DNA of 64,000 nt from Arenicola marina (lineage: Eukaryota > Annelida > Polychaeta > Arenicolidae), in assembly GCA_964019135.1 (NCBI GenBank), contig OZ025265.1, forward strand, positions 25,705,143-25,769,142, in the 5' to 3' direction. Below the pieces are notes generated by a model. It did no database searches. It saw only the letters and a list, made by a program, of their open reading frames with translations, and was not told the origin of the DNA. A program made the translations under genes and the position numbers. This document shows positions 33,216 to 42,259 of the stretch, piece by piece (position 1 is the stretch's first letter; every line of letters begins with the position of its first letter).

Positions 33216-33317
33216 GATAAAAATGCTAAAATTGCAATCTTTTCGCCGACTAGTTGCCAATAAGCATCTTCAGAGTGCTTTAATCAGGCGGAGGTTGTCT
33301 AGTTATGGCGCTAGAGT

Positions 33318-34776
33318 CAGATCGGGTCACATAGAACGCTTGATACTGGAACGTCGTCGCGTCGGGTCAAACGAAACTTGACTTCTGATTTATCTTGGCC
33401 ACGAAGATGTCTACCGCAGCCCCTCAACTTAATGCCTGGCGACCCTTGTGTGTGACTGTTATCCTAATCGCTTAGAACTAGAGCTACGCCCACCCGATCC
33501 ACACGTTTTTCATGCAAGTATGTTCGCGGTTAACAGTTAACGAACGACCGCCAGATGCAGTTCGCGTTCCTGATGGCTGCTTCAAGAGATTTACTGACCT
33601 AAGTTGGATACTTTAAATACGTCGTAATAAGTCAATAATAAGACAATGTTAAGTGGGAGTAATGGTCAGACGCGCTCTACCTCATCAGTTTGCTCTCGAA
33701 TCTCCCACCTAATGTCGATGCCGGTCACGTACCACCCACTTCGGACCGGGCACCTGTGCTCCTTTCACCAGCGGCAATGTTCTGGGCCTGTCCTAACCTT
33801 CCTGGATGCTTGTCTGCCGCCACCTTGCACCCACCCCGCCGACAAACCTACGTTATTATGCACAAGTGTTAGCAAACAGTCGCCGAGTAGCAGGATACCT
33901 GCTTCAAGGGACATTAAACTACTATCATGCTGTAATGTAATCGGTACAGTAATGTCAAGAATGCACTGTTACGGCGAGCTGAGAAATTGAGACTAAGTGA
34001 GTGCCGTGAAACAAAATTTCTTCTCTGTTGGTAGTCGCGAAATCGACAATCACAGTTATTGCCCCCGGCAAGGGGGGGGGGGGGGTAGGAACCAACGAAA
34101 TCAATTGCACTGCACTAATGGACGCGAGCCCTATTTGAAACAACGATTCCCTTTAAACTTACTCATAGAGCAATATCTTCCCTTAAACTTAATCTTCCCG
34201 AAACTTAAACAATATTTGAAATAAGGTGTATATGTTCTTAGTGATAAGGATACACATATTTTTATACAATAATATGCATGTTCTAAAGCCACTTTTCATG
34301 CCGAACTCGTGCCAACGAAATGGATTATTCTAGGAAATGGCAGGCGTGAGTCATATGTGAACTTTGTTTTTATATATGTTCAAACTAATGAAAAATATTG
34401 TTCACATGTTAAGCACTGTATGTCAGATAAATTACTGATGCTACATAAATTTCCAATGCCAAATACATTATTTATACCTAGCAATCAAAAGGCATAACAC
34501 AAATTTCCCTTGCCCGTGAACTGACCCGCTTATGTATGGAAGCACAAAGTGAAACTACGGAGACACGCTTAGGGTGATCCATGTTGGCAGAATGAGTGGG
34601 AGGGCGGTTGTTACACATTTACAAATTGATAACTTTGTAAGCGGGTTAGAGTCAGGAAAAGCGTGAGAATGTCTGTTACTTCATGGGGGACGTGTTTTGC
34701 TGGCGAAAATACAAGATCTGCTAAAAGTATGGCCGACGTCATGTTAAGATCAAAGCTCAAGTGACTGGCCCCCCTG
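33318..34776. other. No gene recognised
   Basis: Frames at 33646-33990 and 34309-34497 have no recognisable motif and poor start context. A G run lies at 34072-34085. Otherwise the stretch is unremarkable. Confidence 0.4.
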
Positions 34777-35025
34777 CCTCACTCAAGCCGCTGACCAAAT
34801 TCCGAGGCCCCGGCTTGACCTCAAAACCACGCTATCATAGTCAATGTAAAGTTCAAGCCAGGGGACCGAGCATATGTACTCAATGTACTGGAATTTTTTT
34901 GAAAACGCCCACATTCCTTTGATATTCATCGTGAACGGTCGCGATTTCGATCAACATGTTCAGAAAAACACGCTCTTTGACCTAAAGTCAATTTTCGTCA
35001 TCATCAGTGTCCCACTGAGTTCTTG
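34777..35025 (+). mobile_element. Repeat 'end' module, copy 3
   Basis: CACTCAAGCCGCTGACC through GACCTCAAAACCACGCTA, AAGTTCAAGCCAGGGGACCG and the terminal TCAGTG-TCC-CACTGA, GTTCTTG at 35025. It corresponds to 25420-25788 and 32500-32741 without the satellite. Confidence 0.8.
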
Positions 35026-35129
35026 TTTATATATGGACACGCTGTCCCCTTATTCTGGCCATTTGCCTATACATGCGTTGTTATATAGGGTGTTAAACTG
35101 ATATGGCAAGTAACATAATTGCAGGTAAA

Positions 35130-35640
35130 CGTACGCGCATCAGGGGCGGAGTCAGATATTAGAGGGTGGGGAGGCTTGAATTTCACGATTACCGGGCATA
35201 CTACAGGGGCGAATCCAGACTTTAGGTGGTAGGGGGGTGGGGGCAGGGGCGGATCTAGGAATTTGCCAAGGTGGGGGGTGCTCTCTGAAAAACTTGCGAC
35301 CGGGGGGGATACTCTCTAAAAAACTTGCGACCGGGGGACGGGTGGGGGGAGGGCTCGGAGAAGCTGACTTTAACAGTGTATGTTCACGTTCCCAAGCGGG
35401 GGGGAGGGTTGCAACCCCCCGTAACCCCGCCCCCTAGATCCGTCCCTGGGGGGCTTGAATTTCGAGATTACGGTTGTTTCGCCACTTTGACAAGTTTGGA
35501 TCACAAGTCCTGCTCTCGGGGTTTTGGTACCCTCCTGAAAATGGGAGTGTCAAACTTTTCCTTCCGTTTTGAATGCGGGGGGGGGGGGGTGAATGTGTCA
35601 CAGGCACAGTAAATCAGTGAATGGGGGAGGGGGCGTAGGT
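35130..35640. mobile_element. Cluster of G-rich GGGGCGGATCTAGG-type element fragments
   Basis: Starts of the form AGGGGCGGAGTC, AGGGGCGAATCCAG and AGGGGCGGATCTAGG, plus a tandem pair ACTTGCGACCGGGGG at 35293 and 35325, are intermixed with G runs. They appear to be broken pieces of small TIR elements inserted into one another. No gene. Confidence 0.45.
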
Positions 35641-35790
35641 GGGGATCACAGCGAAAACGAAACAGTGTTTTGCGGAAAATCCCATCCCTTAATTATCACC
35701 TTCAAAACTCGACACTTTCTACGTCGCATTTACATGCAGGCCAGCCTGGTTTATTCTTTCTTTCCCGGCAAAGCCGGCAAAGTAGGTGGT

Positions 35791-36082
35791 GGTGGGGGGG
35801 GGGGGGGGGGGCGTGTTCCCAGATCACCACGAATAAATTTCTTTATTCCCAGGTTACGATGAATTCAAAGGAGAACTACAAAGGAAGGGCGGATGCATGA
35901 TACCAAATGGACAGTTTCCCGAATGACTGGTATTTAAAATTAAAATTCCCAGCTCACGATTAATGAAAATCCTTCATCACGGCGCTCGGTCAATACCCCA
36001 TTCCCAGTTCACGAAGAATTGTTTTCTCCATTCCCAATTCACGCTAAAATGCCCCTTGCGCCCCCCCCCCCCCCCCCCCCCC
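35791..36082 (+). mobile_element. G-run/C-run bounded element, copy 1
   Basis: The element starts in a G run (35791-35811) and ends in a C run (36059-36082). Inside, a word like ATTCCCAGNTCACGA occurs five times (near 35816, 35845, 35946, 36000 and 36026). An inverted relative is at 56395-56724 and shorter relatives at 53144-53302 and 41838-41930. There is no coding capacity and the class is unknown. Confidence 0.65.
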
Positions 36083-36189
36083 AGTGTAGAGACACTGTAA
36101 TGAAAAATACCATCTTTGTACGGGTATCTTATTTCATACTGGGCATCCACGGAACCGCCCCTACCACACCAGAGCATTTAGGCCTATAA

Positions 36190-36480
36190 TAGTGCCCCGC
36201 CCCCCCCCCCCCACTTCCCTGGCCCGGCAGACGTACTTCGGGGTGAAATGTGCTTGATAGATGACAGCTTGTAGAGGGTGAATGGTCGGAGTTTCAAAGC
36301 CACAACATTGAGCCCTAGATATAAATCAGGGTTGGTCATTAGCCTCATAAGATTCACCGTGCCTCATGTCGTCGGGTAACAGGGTATGATCCAGATATGT
36401 TGGATAAGGGGGGAGGTTGGGGGGGGGGGGGAGTTTCGAGATACGGCTTAGCTTTTGTTTTTCATCTGTTAAATGGTATA
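36190..36480. other. Spacer with C and G runs
   Basis: C run near 36199-36212, G run near 36420-36432, and unassigned sequence between. No gene. Confidence 0.4.
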
Positions 36481-36490
36481 AATTTCAGCT

Positions 36491-36757
36491 CTAAAAGGGC
36501 GGTGGGGGCGGATCCCCCCCCCCCGTCCTGGATCTGCCCTTGGGTAAGGCGGGGGCTAGTTTTAATGTCAGAGCAAAGACCTTATCATAGGTCAAAGCTA
36601 GGGCGGAAGTAGCCCGTTCTATGCTGTAGTACCGTGCAAGTGGCAAAACTCGGACAGGGCCCGCCCATCTTACAGCCATAGAACCTGGGCCAGGACTAAT
36701 GCTGAAGCTATTCCCCAACTCCGAGCCCGGAGTAAATTCCCTGTACATTCTGGCCAT
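36491..36757 (-). CDS. Candidate first coding exon, TATA-driven, product unknown
   Basis: An ATG at 36757 in good context (AGGATGG) opens a frame that begins MARMYREFTPGSELGNSF. A strong donor GTAAGA follows the codons for GSMA, near 36671, so the coding part may stop there; the rest of the open frame runs into a G/C-run element. Upstream on the same strand are an acceptor-like TTGTTTTAG, a donor-like GTAGGT and a CCAAT-plus-TATA promoter at 36945-36995. No family is recognised. It could equally be chance sequence near a promoter. Confidence 0.25.
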   Translation of the reverse strand: MARMYREFTPGSELGNSFSISPGPGSMAVRWAGPVRVLPLARYYSIERATSALALTYDKVFALTLKLAPALPKGRSRTGGGDPPPPPF

Positions 36758-36944
36758 CCTTAAAGTGTTCGTGCCACGCTAAAACAACTTTAGCTCATAT
36801 TAATTTTCTGTGTTTCCACGCTTATATTATCGAGCTGTAACGCCCCAAATAGTAGAAGGGCCTAATTTCCCACTTGTTTTCGCACCTACCAATTTAACTT
36901 CTGCGAGCGAGGAAATTGACTTCAAAGTAGAATGCAAACGCATG

Positions 36945-36995
36945 TGCTTTTTATATTGAGTCTCAGATTCTCTCTGCTCATTGGCTTGAACCCAA
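36945..36995 (-). promoter_or_regulatory. CCAAT and TATA promoter candidate
   Basis: On the minus strand GCCAATGAGC is followed about 25 bp later by CAATATAAAAAGCAC. The spacing and the TATAAAAAG match fit a pol II core promoter firing toward lower coordinates. It faces away from the start at 37514, so the two could form a divergent pair. Confidence 0.4.
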
Positions 36996-37465
36996 CGAAA
37001 CGCACTCAACCATAAAAACAATACACACCCTCGACCACAGATGTCTACGCACTGCATCAAAGCTCACCTGTCAATCTTGTGACATTATTGGGGAATGGGG
37101 GAGGGGGAGGGGGTTGCGTTGGTGCCGGGGTTACGGTGTGGGGAGGTATGGTGGTCATGTTTGAAGGGATGGAGACAGGGCCAGGTCACTGTAATGTAAT
37201 TTGCATACAGTCATATGAAACACATGAAGTGACATGAAACTATTGTTCAGTTCGCAACCTCCCACCTTTCCCGTTGGGAATGTCATTTACGCCGTTAGGA
37301 AAGCATCATCCCATTACTCTAGTTATGTGAAACACACTCTCGTCTGTCAAAATACTTTGATTTCTAGAGCTGACATAATCATCAGTCCTCGATTACCGCA
37401 CGGTCGATTTCTGCACGATTTCGCAAAACAGCGTGAAAGCTCAGCCCTGCTTTCAGACAACAAAT

Positions 37466-37483
37466 TACCCAGCATGCAACGCG
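37466..37483 (+). promoter_or_regulatory. ZNF143/Staf-type site
   Basis: TACCCAGCATGCAACGCG agrees at 17 of 18 positions with the published consensus for the ZNF143/Staf binding site. It lies 31 bp upstream of an ATG embedded in AAGATGGC, a YY1-like word. The pairing is typical of housekeeping promoters. Sequence match only. Confidence 0.45.
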
Positions 37484-37513
37484 AATTCAAGACGCTTTGG
37501 ACAAGAAGGCAAG

Positions 37514-37699
37514 ATGGCTACCAGCTCAGGGACAGGGGCCTCATTCATAGGCTTTGCGCTCCTATGCGCTCCATATCTCGGGGCTAATCAAAATTTTGCC
37601 TGTGCACTTCAAATATGTCTTAACATCAAGTCACCTCTTTCCAGCTCTTTCCTGCAGCCATTTGCCCACAATCTATTCTTGACCATAGCCTCCGCTTAA
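37514..37699 (+). CDS. Small protein or first exon behind a ZNF143/YY1-type promoter
   Basis: The ATG at 37514 is in excellent context (GGCAAGATGGCTACC). The 61-residue frame starts MATSSGTGASFIGFALLC and is hydrophobic at 10-23 and again at 27-37, which suggests a membrane or secreted protein. No GT donor of high quality is visible before the stop at 37697, so it may be a complete small protein, a single first exon with a weak donor, or chance. An in-frame extension to 37433 lacks an ATG in good context and would span the promoter motif. No family is recognised. Confidence 0.3.
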   Translation: MATSSGTGASFIGFALLCAPYLGANQNFACALQICLNIKSPLSSSFLQPFAHNLFLTIASA

Positions 37700-38442
37700 T
37701 CCCTAATCCCCTCTGCCTAATAGCCTCCCTAGTGCCTAGAGAGAGGGAGTGGGTTTCATGTCCAAAGTTTGATTGAAAATCTGCAGCCAGGTCGATAGAG
37801 GGCGTTTATCGGAAAGGACAAGACATCAAAACAAGAAAACATCATGAACGTGCAAAACCTGTTAGTAGGAGAAATGAAAGAGTTAAAGGGAGTATTACTT
37901 GCAGCCGAATTATTTCCTTAAGACACTCCTAGAGGATAATGTTATGGAAGTGCAAGAACTATGAATTGGAGGTGAGTGTTTTGTTTCGAAGCCTCAACTT
38001 GTGAAGTGGACCTGTTTAGGATTGAATATGATGACCTACGATGTGGCTGTTGTAGTGATTGAAGGCTAGACGTCCGTAAGGTTTGAAGTTTTATTCCGCA
38101 ATGCCAAAGCCGGCACAAACAAATTGATTCCACCGCACATGACCAATTATTGACGTGAGACCCACGAAAGAGAGGCTAGGGTTAAAGGGCAATTAATCAT
38201 TACCAATAAGTAGGTTGGTCACTGAGTCTTGTACGTTTACATTATGACATCTGTGACATCTCTCTTCTTACGAAACTTAAGCGTGATCTCATATTATATC
38301 TTAGTGCTTAGGGATACAATCTAGTCCATGGAATACGTAATCAGTTCATGTGATAGTCACGGAATTTTGCAGGCAGCCTGATAGTTTTGCCGCGGGACGT
38401 GATACGAGGTTGCAGTGTTTCAGCAGATTGACGATCTGGGTT
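37700..38442. other. No gene recognised
   Basis: This stretch lies between the small frame and the Gypsy fragment. It may contain the non-coding 3' flank of that element, but no LTR can be defined by eye. Confidence 0.35.
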
Positions 38443-39750
38443 TCACACATCGTGCTGAGGTTGGACTGCACTTGGTGAGGCCTGTGGCTGTGGAACAGGG
38501 ATCTCCGGAGGCTGTGGCGCTGGTTCCAGGTCTTCGTCATGTCCAGAGGTATCTGGAAGTGCTTCTGGTGTGGGTAGCAGATGGCGTCTATTACGGCGAT
38601 AATCGCGACCCTCGTGGTGCACAATGTAGGAGCGAGGACTGTCGTGCAGCTTGGTGATTACTGCTGGCTCCCATGTGTTGTTTCGACGGATTCTCACCAC
38701 ATCACCCGGTTGCAACTCAGTTAGTGGTTGGGCTGTCCTGTCATAGTGAGATTTTTGCTTAATCTGCCGTTGTTGCAGTTGTGTCCGAGCTTGTGAAAGT
38801 CTGGGATCCAAGGAATCGGGGTGAACAGGTAATTTCTCCCGCAGCCTTCTACTCATCAGAAGCTCAGCTGGAGACTGCTTCATGCCCGTAATTGGGGTAT
38901 TCCTTTGAGCGAGGAGGGCCAAATATGGATCCTTACCCTCAGCGTCGGCTTTCCTCAGCAGTTGCGTCAGTGTCTGTACATGTCTTTCCGCCAACCCGTT
39001 TGATTGTGCGTACGTGGGGCTGGATGTTGTGATCTTGAAGCCCCATTCTTCGGTGAAGGTGGCGAATGCGTGACTACTAAACGGCATATTGTCACTGACA
39101 AGTTCTTCTGGAATGCCGTGTCGCGCATATATGGACTTCAAACAGGTAATGATGGATCCCGCTGTCTTGTCTTGAAGTATGCTCGTCTCGATATACTTCG
39201 AAAAGTAGTCCACTACGAGGAGGTAATCACGACCTTTGAAAGTCATTATGTCCGCTGCGAGTTTCTGCCATGGTCGTTGTGGCATTGGGTGAGGCATCAT
39301 TGGTTCTTTCTGGTTGGAGGCTTTGAAACGAAGACACGTTGGGCACTTGGCTACAATGGCTTCGATATCACGTGTCATCCCTGGCCAATACACGACAACA
39401 CGTGCTCGTTCTTTGCACTTCTCCGCACCCATGTGACCTTCGTGTATTAGTTGCAGTATTTCCGGCCGAAGCTTTGCCGGGACTATGATCTTCCGTCCTT
39501 GGAAAAGTACTGCTTCCGCTTCATAGATGTCTTCTCGCATGTTCCAATAAGGTTTAAGACATTCTGGTAGAGTGTTGATGCTATCCGGCCAACCTGTCAT
39601 TACCACGTGTCTCAGCTGTTGTAGCGTTGAATCATCAGCTGTAGCACGCTGAATGTCCTCCATTTTGCACACACTGACCGGAAGTTCACTGATGAAGGAA
39701 TGAATCATGACGGCGATATCGTCTTCCCAATCAGTCTGGGGATCTCCAAC
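38443..39750 (-). mobile_element. Ty3/Gypsy retrotransposon fossil, integrase end of pol
   Basis: The minus strand carries the last part of a Ty3/Gypsy-type pol region. In order it has the linker after RNase H, the HHCC zinc-binding region (HEGHMG and CPTC), the retroviral-type integrase core (KLAADIMTF, LVSDN and LAERHVQTL blocks) and a C-terminal domain with QPGDVVRIRR. Reading continues upstream of the first Met to about 39750, where SINE sequence begins. Gag, protease and reverse transcriptase are not seen and no LTR is recognised, so this is a fragment and the element as a whole is broken. The preserved part is a single frame, which suggests a fairly young copy. Confidence 0.85.
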
Positions 39751-39784
39751 ACCATTATATTATCCTTGGCTCAATTTAGCACAA

Positions 39785-39912
39785 GACACACGCACAACAC
39801 GCTTTGGGCAGATTTACTACACATAAAGGCTAAACTGGTCCAAGGAAACTCCCGGTTAGATGAAGGATTAATGGATGAAAGATTCCCCAGATTAGGGGCC
39901 CGGACCCGGATT
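39785..39912 (-). mobile_element. SINE-2 family, 3' part
   Basis: The reverse complement aligns with 56060-56180. Shared blocks are CTAATCTGGGG, CCTTCAT, TTTCCTTGG and AGTTTAGCC or AATTTAGCC followed by an ATGTG word. The tRNA-like head is missing because a SINE-1 copy begins at the same point. Confidence 0.6.
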
Positions 39913-40099
39913 GATTGGTTATTCAGGACGCGTTAACCACTTTTGGTCACATCGCGTCAATGGGAGAAGGAAGGGAGAGTGGAGACATGTGCCCGGGAGT
40001 ACGCCCCTATTCTTTGCGAAAAAGGACGTGGGATCTTTATCCTGCGACCACATAGACATGGCCACAGCGGGGCTCGAACCATCGATCCACGTGCTGTTA
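39908..40099 (-). mobile_element. SINE-1 family, copy lacking the A box
   Basis: Read on the minus strand, a B box (GGTTCGAGCCCC) is followed by GCTGTGGCCATGTC, GTGGTCGCAGGATAAAGATC, CTCCCTTCCTTCTCCCATTG and ACGCGATGTGACC, ending near TTCAGG-type tail words. The same body is in 40733-40936 and 41936-42180. The upstream part with the A box is absent. Confidence 0.75.
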
Positions 40100-40419
40100 G
40101 GCCCAGAATGGGAATGGGATATCACGCATATATTCAATGAACTCGTCCAAATGACACCCGGGATATATGTTCACTTGCGCAGATGGTAATATTAGAGCAA
40201 TATTGTGTAAATAATAATAGGATCATTCCATTGGGGCGCAAATAACAATATGTTACCCGAAATGCATAGCGTGTTTCAAATAGAGCAGAATAATCGATAA
40301 CCGCGATTTGCAGGTTTGTCCATTCTCTAAACGTCCATTCGTCTAAAGGACAATTTAGTTGGCAAAATAATTACTGCAAGCATACAATTCACAGGTTGTA
40401 AAGTCAGCATACTCATAAC
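40100..40419. other. No gene recognised
   Basis: Probably intron of the gene with exons at 40420-40469 and 41601-41704. No repeat or coding signal is identified. Confidence 0.35.
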
Positions 40420-40469
40420 CTTGGTGTCTGTGGCTTGTTGCATGACCAGGAGTCTTTGATCGAGACGCT
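40420..40469 (-). CDS. Exon 2 of a type II membrane protein gene
   Basis: The minus strand shows an excellent acceptor (GTGGTTTATTTGCAG), a 50-base exon and a donor AAG/GTTATG. Joined after exon 1 (41601-41704) the phase is right: the final G of exon 1 plus AG gives Glu, then RLDQRLLVMQQATDTK, ending at a codon boundary. This is hydrophilic and helix-prone, like the stem of a Golgi enzyme or a coiled-coil neck. The next exon should start in phase 0 at lower coordinates and was not found with confidence. SINEs and the Gypsy fragment lie in the expected intron. The function is unknown. Confidence 0.5.
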
Positions 40470-40495
40470 CTGCAAATAAACCACAAGAAGTAGAA

Positions 40496-40542
40496 CAACA
40501 AATTAGTGTCAAAATTAGTGTCAAAATTAGTGTCAAATTTTA
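40496..40542 (+). repeat. 14-bp tandem repeat, three copies
   Basis: The unit AATTAGTGTCAAAA is repeated just upstream (minus sense) of the exon 2 acceptor. Confidence 0.85.
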
Positions 40543-40664
40543 CACATTATTGTCTAACCATGGCTCGCCTCCCACTCAAGCCTAGCCTTGACAATCAAGA
40601 GCCACGCCTACTAAGAGGTGGAGGTTTTGGTGCAGTTCATTTGGGCGATGTGTGCTCCGTTGTT

Positions 40665-41182
40665 ATTAGGATATGATATTGGGGCATGCTATTGGGTATG
40701 ACACAGGGCATGACTCTGGGACATGACACTGAGTTGGTTGATTGGTTATTCAGGACGCTTTAATCAGTTTTGGTCATATCGCGTCAATGGGAGAAGGAAG
40801 GAAGAGGGGAGCCACGTCCCCGGGGATAACCCCCTACGTTTTGCAAAGAAGGACATGGGATCTTTATCCTGCGACCACACAGACATGGGTACTCAATGCG
40901 AGCGCTCTAGCTCACTGAGTTGTCGCGCCGGCCCCCATGACACTAGGACATGACATTGGGACATGACACTGGAACATGACACTGGGACATGACACTGGGA
41001 CCTGACACTGGGACATGACATTGGGACATGACATTGGGACATGACATTGGGACATGACACTGGGACATGACACTGGGAAATGACACTGGGGCATGATACT
41101 GGGGCTTGACACTGGGGCATGACATCGGATGATGACACTGGGGCAGGACAATGGGGCATGACATTGGGACATGACACAGAGG
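40665..41182 (+). repeat. 13-bp minisatellite (ACATGACACTGGG), split by a SINE
   Basis: Units of ACATGACACTGGG and variants fill about 40675-40732 and 40937-41180. The SINE-1 copy at 40733-40936 separates them. Thirteen-base periodicity opens all three minus frames for about 80-100 codons, which is an artefact. Confidence 0.9.
40733..40936 (-). mobile_element. SINE-1 family copy inside the 13-bp minisatellite
   Basis: On the minus strand the copy has the A-box type CTCAGTGAGCTAGAGCG near its start, then GTCTGTGTGGTCGCAGG, CTTCTCCCATTGACGCG and a tail near 40733. The B-box part is missing compared with 41936-42180. The same minisatellite flanks it on both sides, so the insertion event is clear. 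The target-site duplication cannot be told apart from the array. Confidence 0.75.
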
Positions 41183-41600
41183 CATACTTCATTCTCCCAT
41201 GACTTTTCATGATTTGTTGATTTTCTTTGGCATGTAAAATGAATTAGTCACCCTAGTGGTACAGGTAATTTGCCGGTAAATAAAACTTGCACATTTCTAC
41301 AAGATGACCTCGTTCTCCCCTCACAGTCATCTGATTCACCATCAGATTCCCCAACTGATTTATGTTATTCTTACCCGTTATACACGGCACATAGAAACCT
41401 AATGAACCACACATACACATACACTGTGTGTCCCGAGAAAAAACCAATGTATTTGTAATAAGTAAGTAAGAATGGGGAGTTATTATATCATTTCCACATT
41501 TGCAAAGTGGAAAGTGCCAATTGGGACACTAAACCCACAATAACCAGACATGTAATCAGTTGCAAAAACGGGGACTTTTTCATGAATTTTTGTGACGTAC
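41183..41600. other. Probable intron, no other feature
   Basis: It lies between exon 1 and the minisatellite. No supported gene or repeat. Confidence 0.35.
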
Positions 41601-41704
41601 CTGAGTGGATGAAGGCGTTTCCAGTGAGCCGCGTGAGGGTGATGACGAGCGTCAGCGTCCCTAGCAACAAGCCCAGCCGCCTGATGCGACGAGTAGGAAG
41701 CATT
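41601..41704 (-). CDS. Exon 1 (coding) of a type II signal-anchor protein
   Basis: The ATG at 41703 lies one base after a very good acceptor (TATTTTGTCTTCCAG), so an untranslated exon should lie upstream. The exon encodes MLPTRRIRRLGLLLGTL, continuing TLVITLTRLTGNAFIHS, and ends at CAG/GTACGT, a strong donor. A short basic N-terminus (RRIRR) followed by about 18 hydrophobic residues is the classic type II signal anchor of Golgi glycosyltransferases and sulfotransferases. Phase 1 at the donor fits exon 2 at 40420-40469 without a stop. The two-exon agreement is the main support. Which enzyme or receptor it encodes cannot be said because the catalytic part is not in view. Confidence 0.55.
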
Positions 41705-41837
41705 CTGGAAGACAAAATATCAATTTCGAAAATAATAATGATGTAACACTGCACAAATATAACGAACGTGCAAAAATCATTGCTGCAAGTGTACAATTCA
41801 CACTTTGTAAAGTTTTTAAAACTAATTGTGGGGGAGA

Positions 41838-41930
41838 GGGGGTGGGGGGGGGGGGGCAAGGTGGGTGTTTCCAGGCGTGTTTCCAGATCGCGCAGAATAA
41901 ATTTCTTTACTGACTCCCCTTCCCCCTAAT
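41838..41930 (+). mobile_element. G-run/C-run bounded element, short copy
   Basis: The G run is followed by GTGTTTCCAGATCGCGCAGAA, TAAATTTCTTTACT and a C-rich end. This matches the first third of 35791-36082. Confidence 0.5.
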
Positions 41931-41935
41931 AAGGG

Positions 41936-42180
41936 CCGCCCGATAGCTCAGTGTGTTAGAGCGTTCGCTTTGAGTGCCACCTGAGAGCCTGACGGCACGT
42001 GGATTGATGCTTCGAGCCCCGCTGTAGCCATGTCTGTGTGGTCACAGGATAAAAATCCCACGTCGTTTTTCACAAAGAGTAGGGAGTTACCCCGGGGACA
42101 TGGCCCCACTCTCCCTTCCTTCTCCCATTGACGCGATATGACCAGAAGTGGTTAAAGCGTCTTGAATATAACAACCAACC
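41936..42180 (+). mobile_element. SINE-1 family, full-length tRNA-derived copy
   Basis: The head GGGCCGCCCGATAGCTCAGT, with an A box in TAGCTCAGTGTGTTAGAGCG, is followed by a B box GCTTCGAGCCCC at 42009-42020. The body contains GTCTGTGTGGTCACAGG, CTTCTCCCATTGACGCG and AGTGGTTAAAGCGTC. The tail is ATATAACAACCAACCAACC. This copy defines the family of about 245 bp, which has shorter copies at 39908-40099 and 40733-40936. It is transcribed, if at all, by RNA polymerase III and moved by a LINE; the partner is unknown. Confidence 0.8.
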
Positions 42181-42185
42181 AACCG

Positions 42186-42256
42186 TTTTTCAACGCAAAA
42201 TTTAGGAGATCTGAGGCGTGCCCCCCACCCCCCACCCCCGTGGATCCGCCCCTGGC
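42186..42256 (-). mobile_element. MITE-like terminus (GGATCCGCCCCTGG)
   Basis: CAACGCAAAATTTAGGAGATC, a C tract and GTGGATCCGCCCCTGG match the end of the TIR element family at 49046-49432. Confidence 0.5.
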
Positions 42257-42259
42257 ATG

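Noticed and set aside
33646-33990. 114-residue protein
   Set aside because: No recognisable motif, no supporting splice or promoter signal, and overlapping frame in another phase of similar length.
40893-41210. Three minus frames with CHVPVSCP-type repeats
   Set aside because: By-product of the 13-bp minisatellite, which opens all three frames equally.
41936-42025. Functional tRNA gene
   Set aside because: The head is tRNA-like but too long and mismatched, and it belongs to a repeated SINE.
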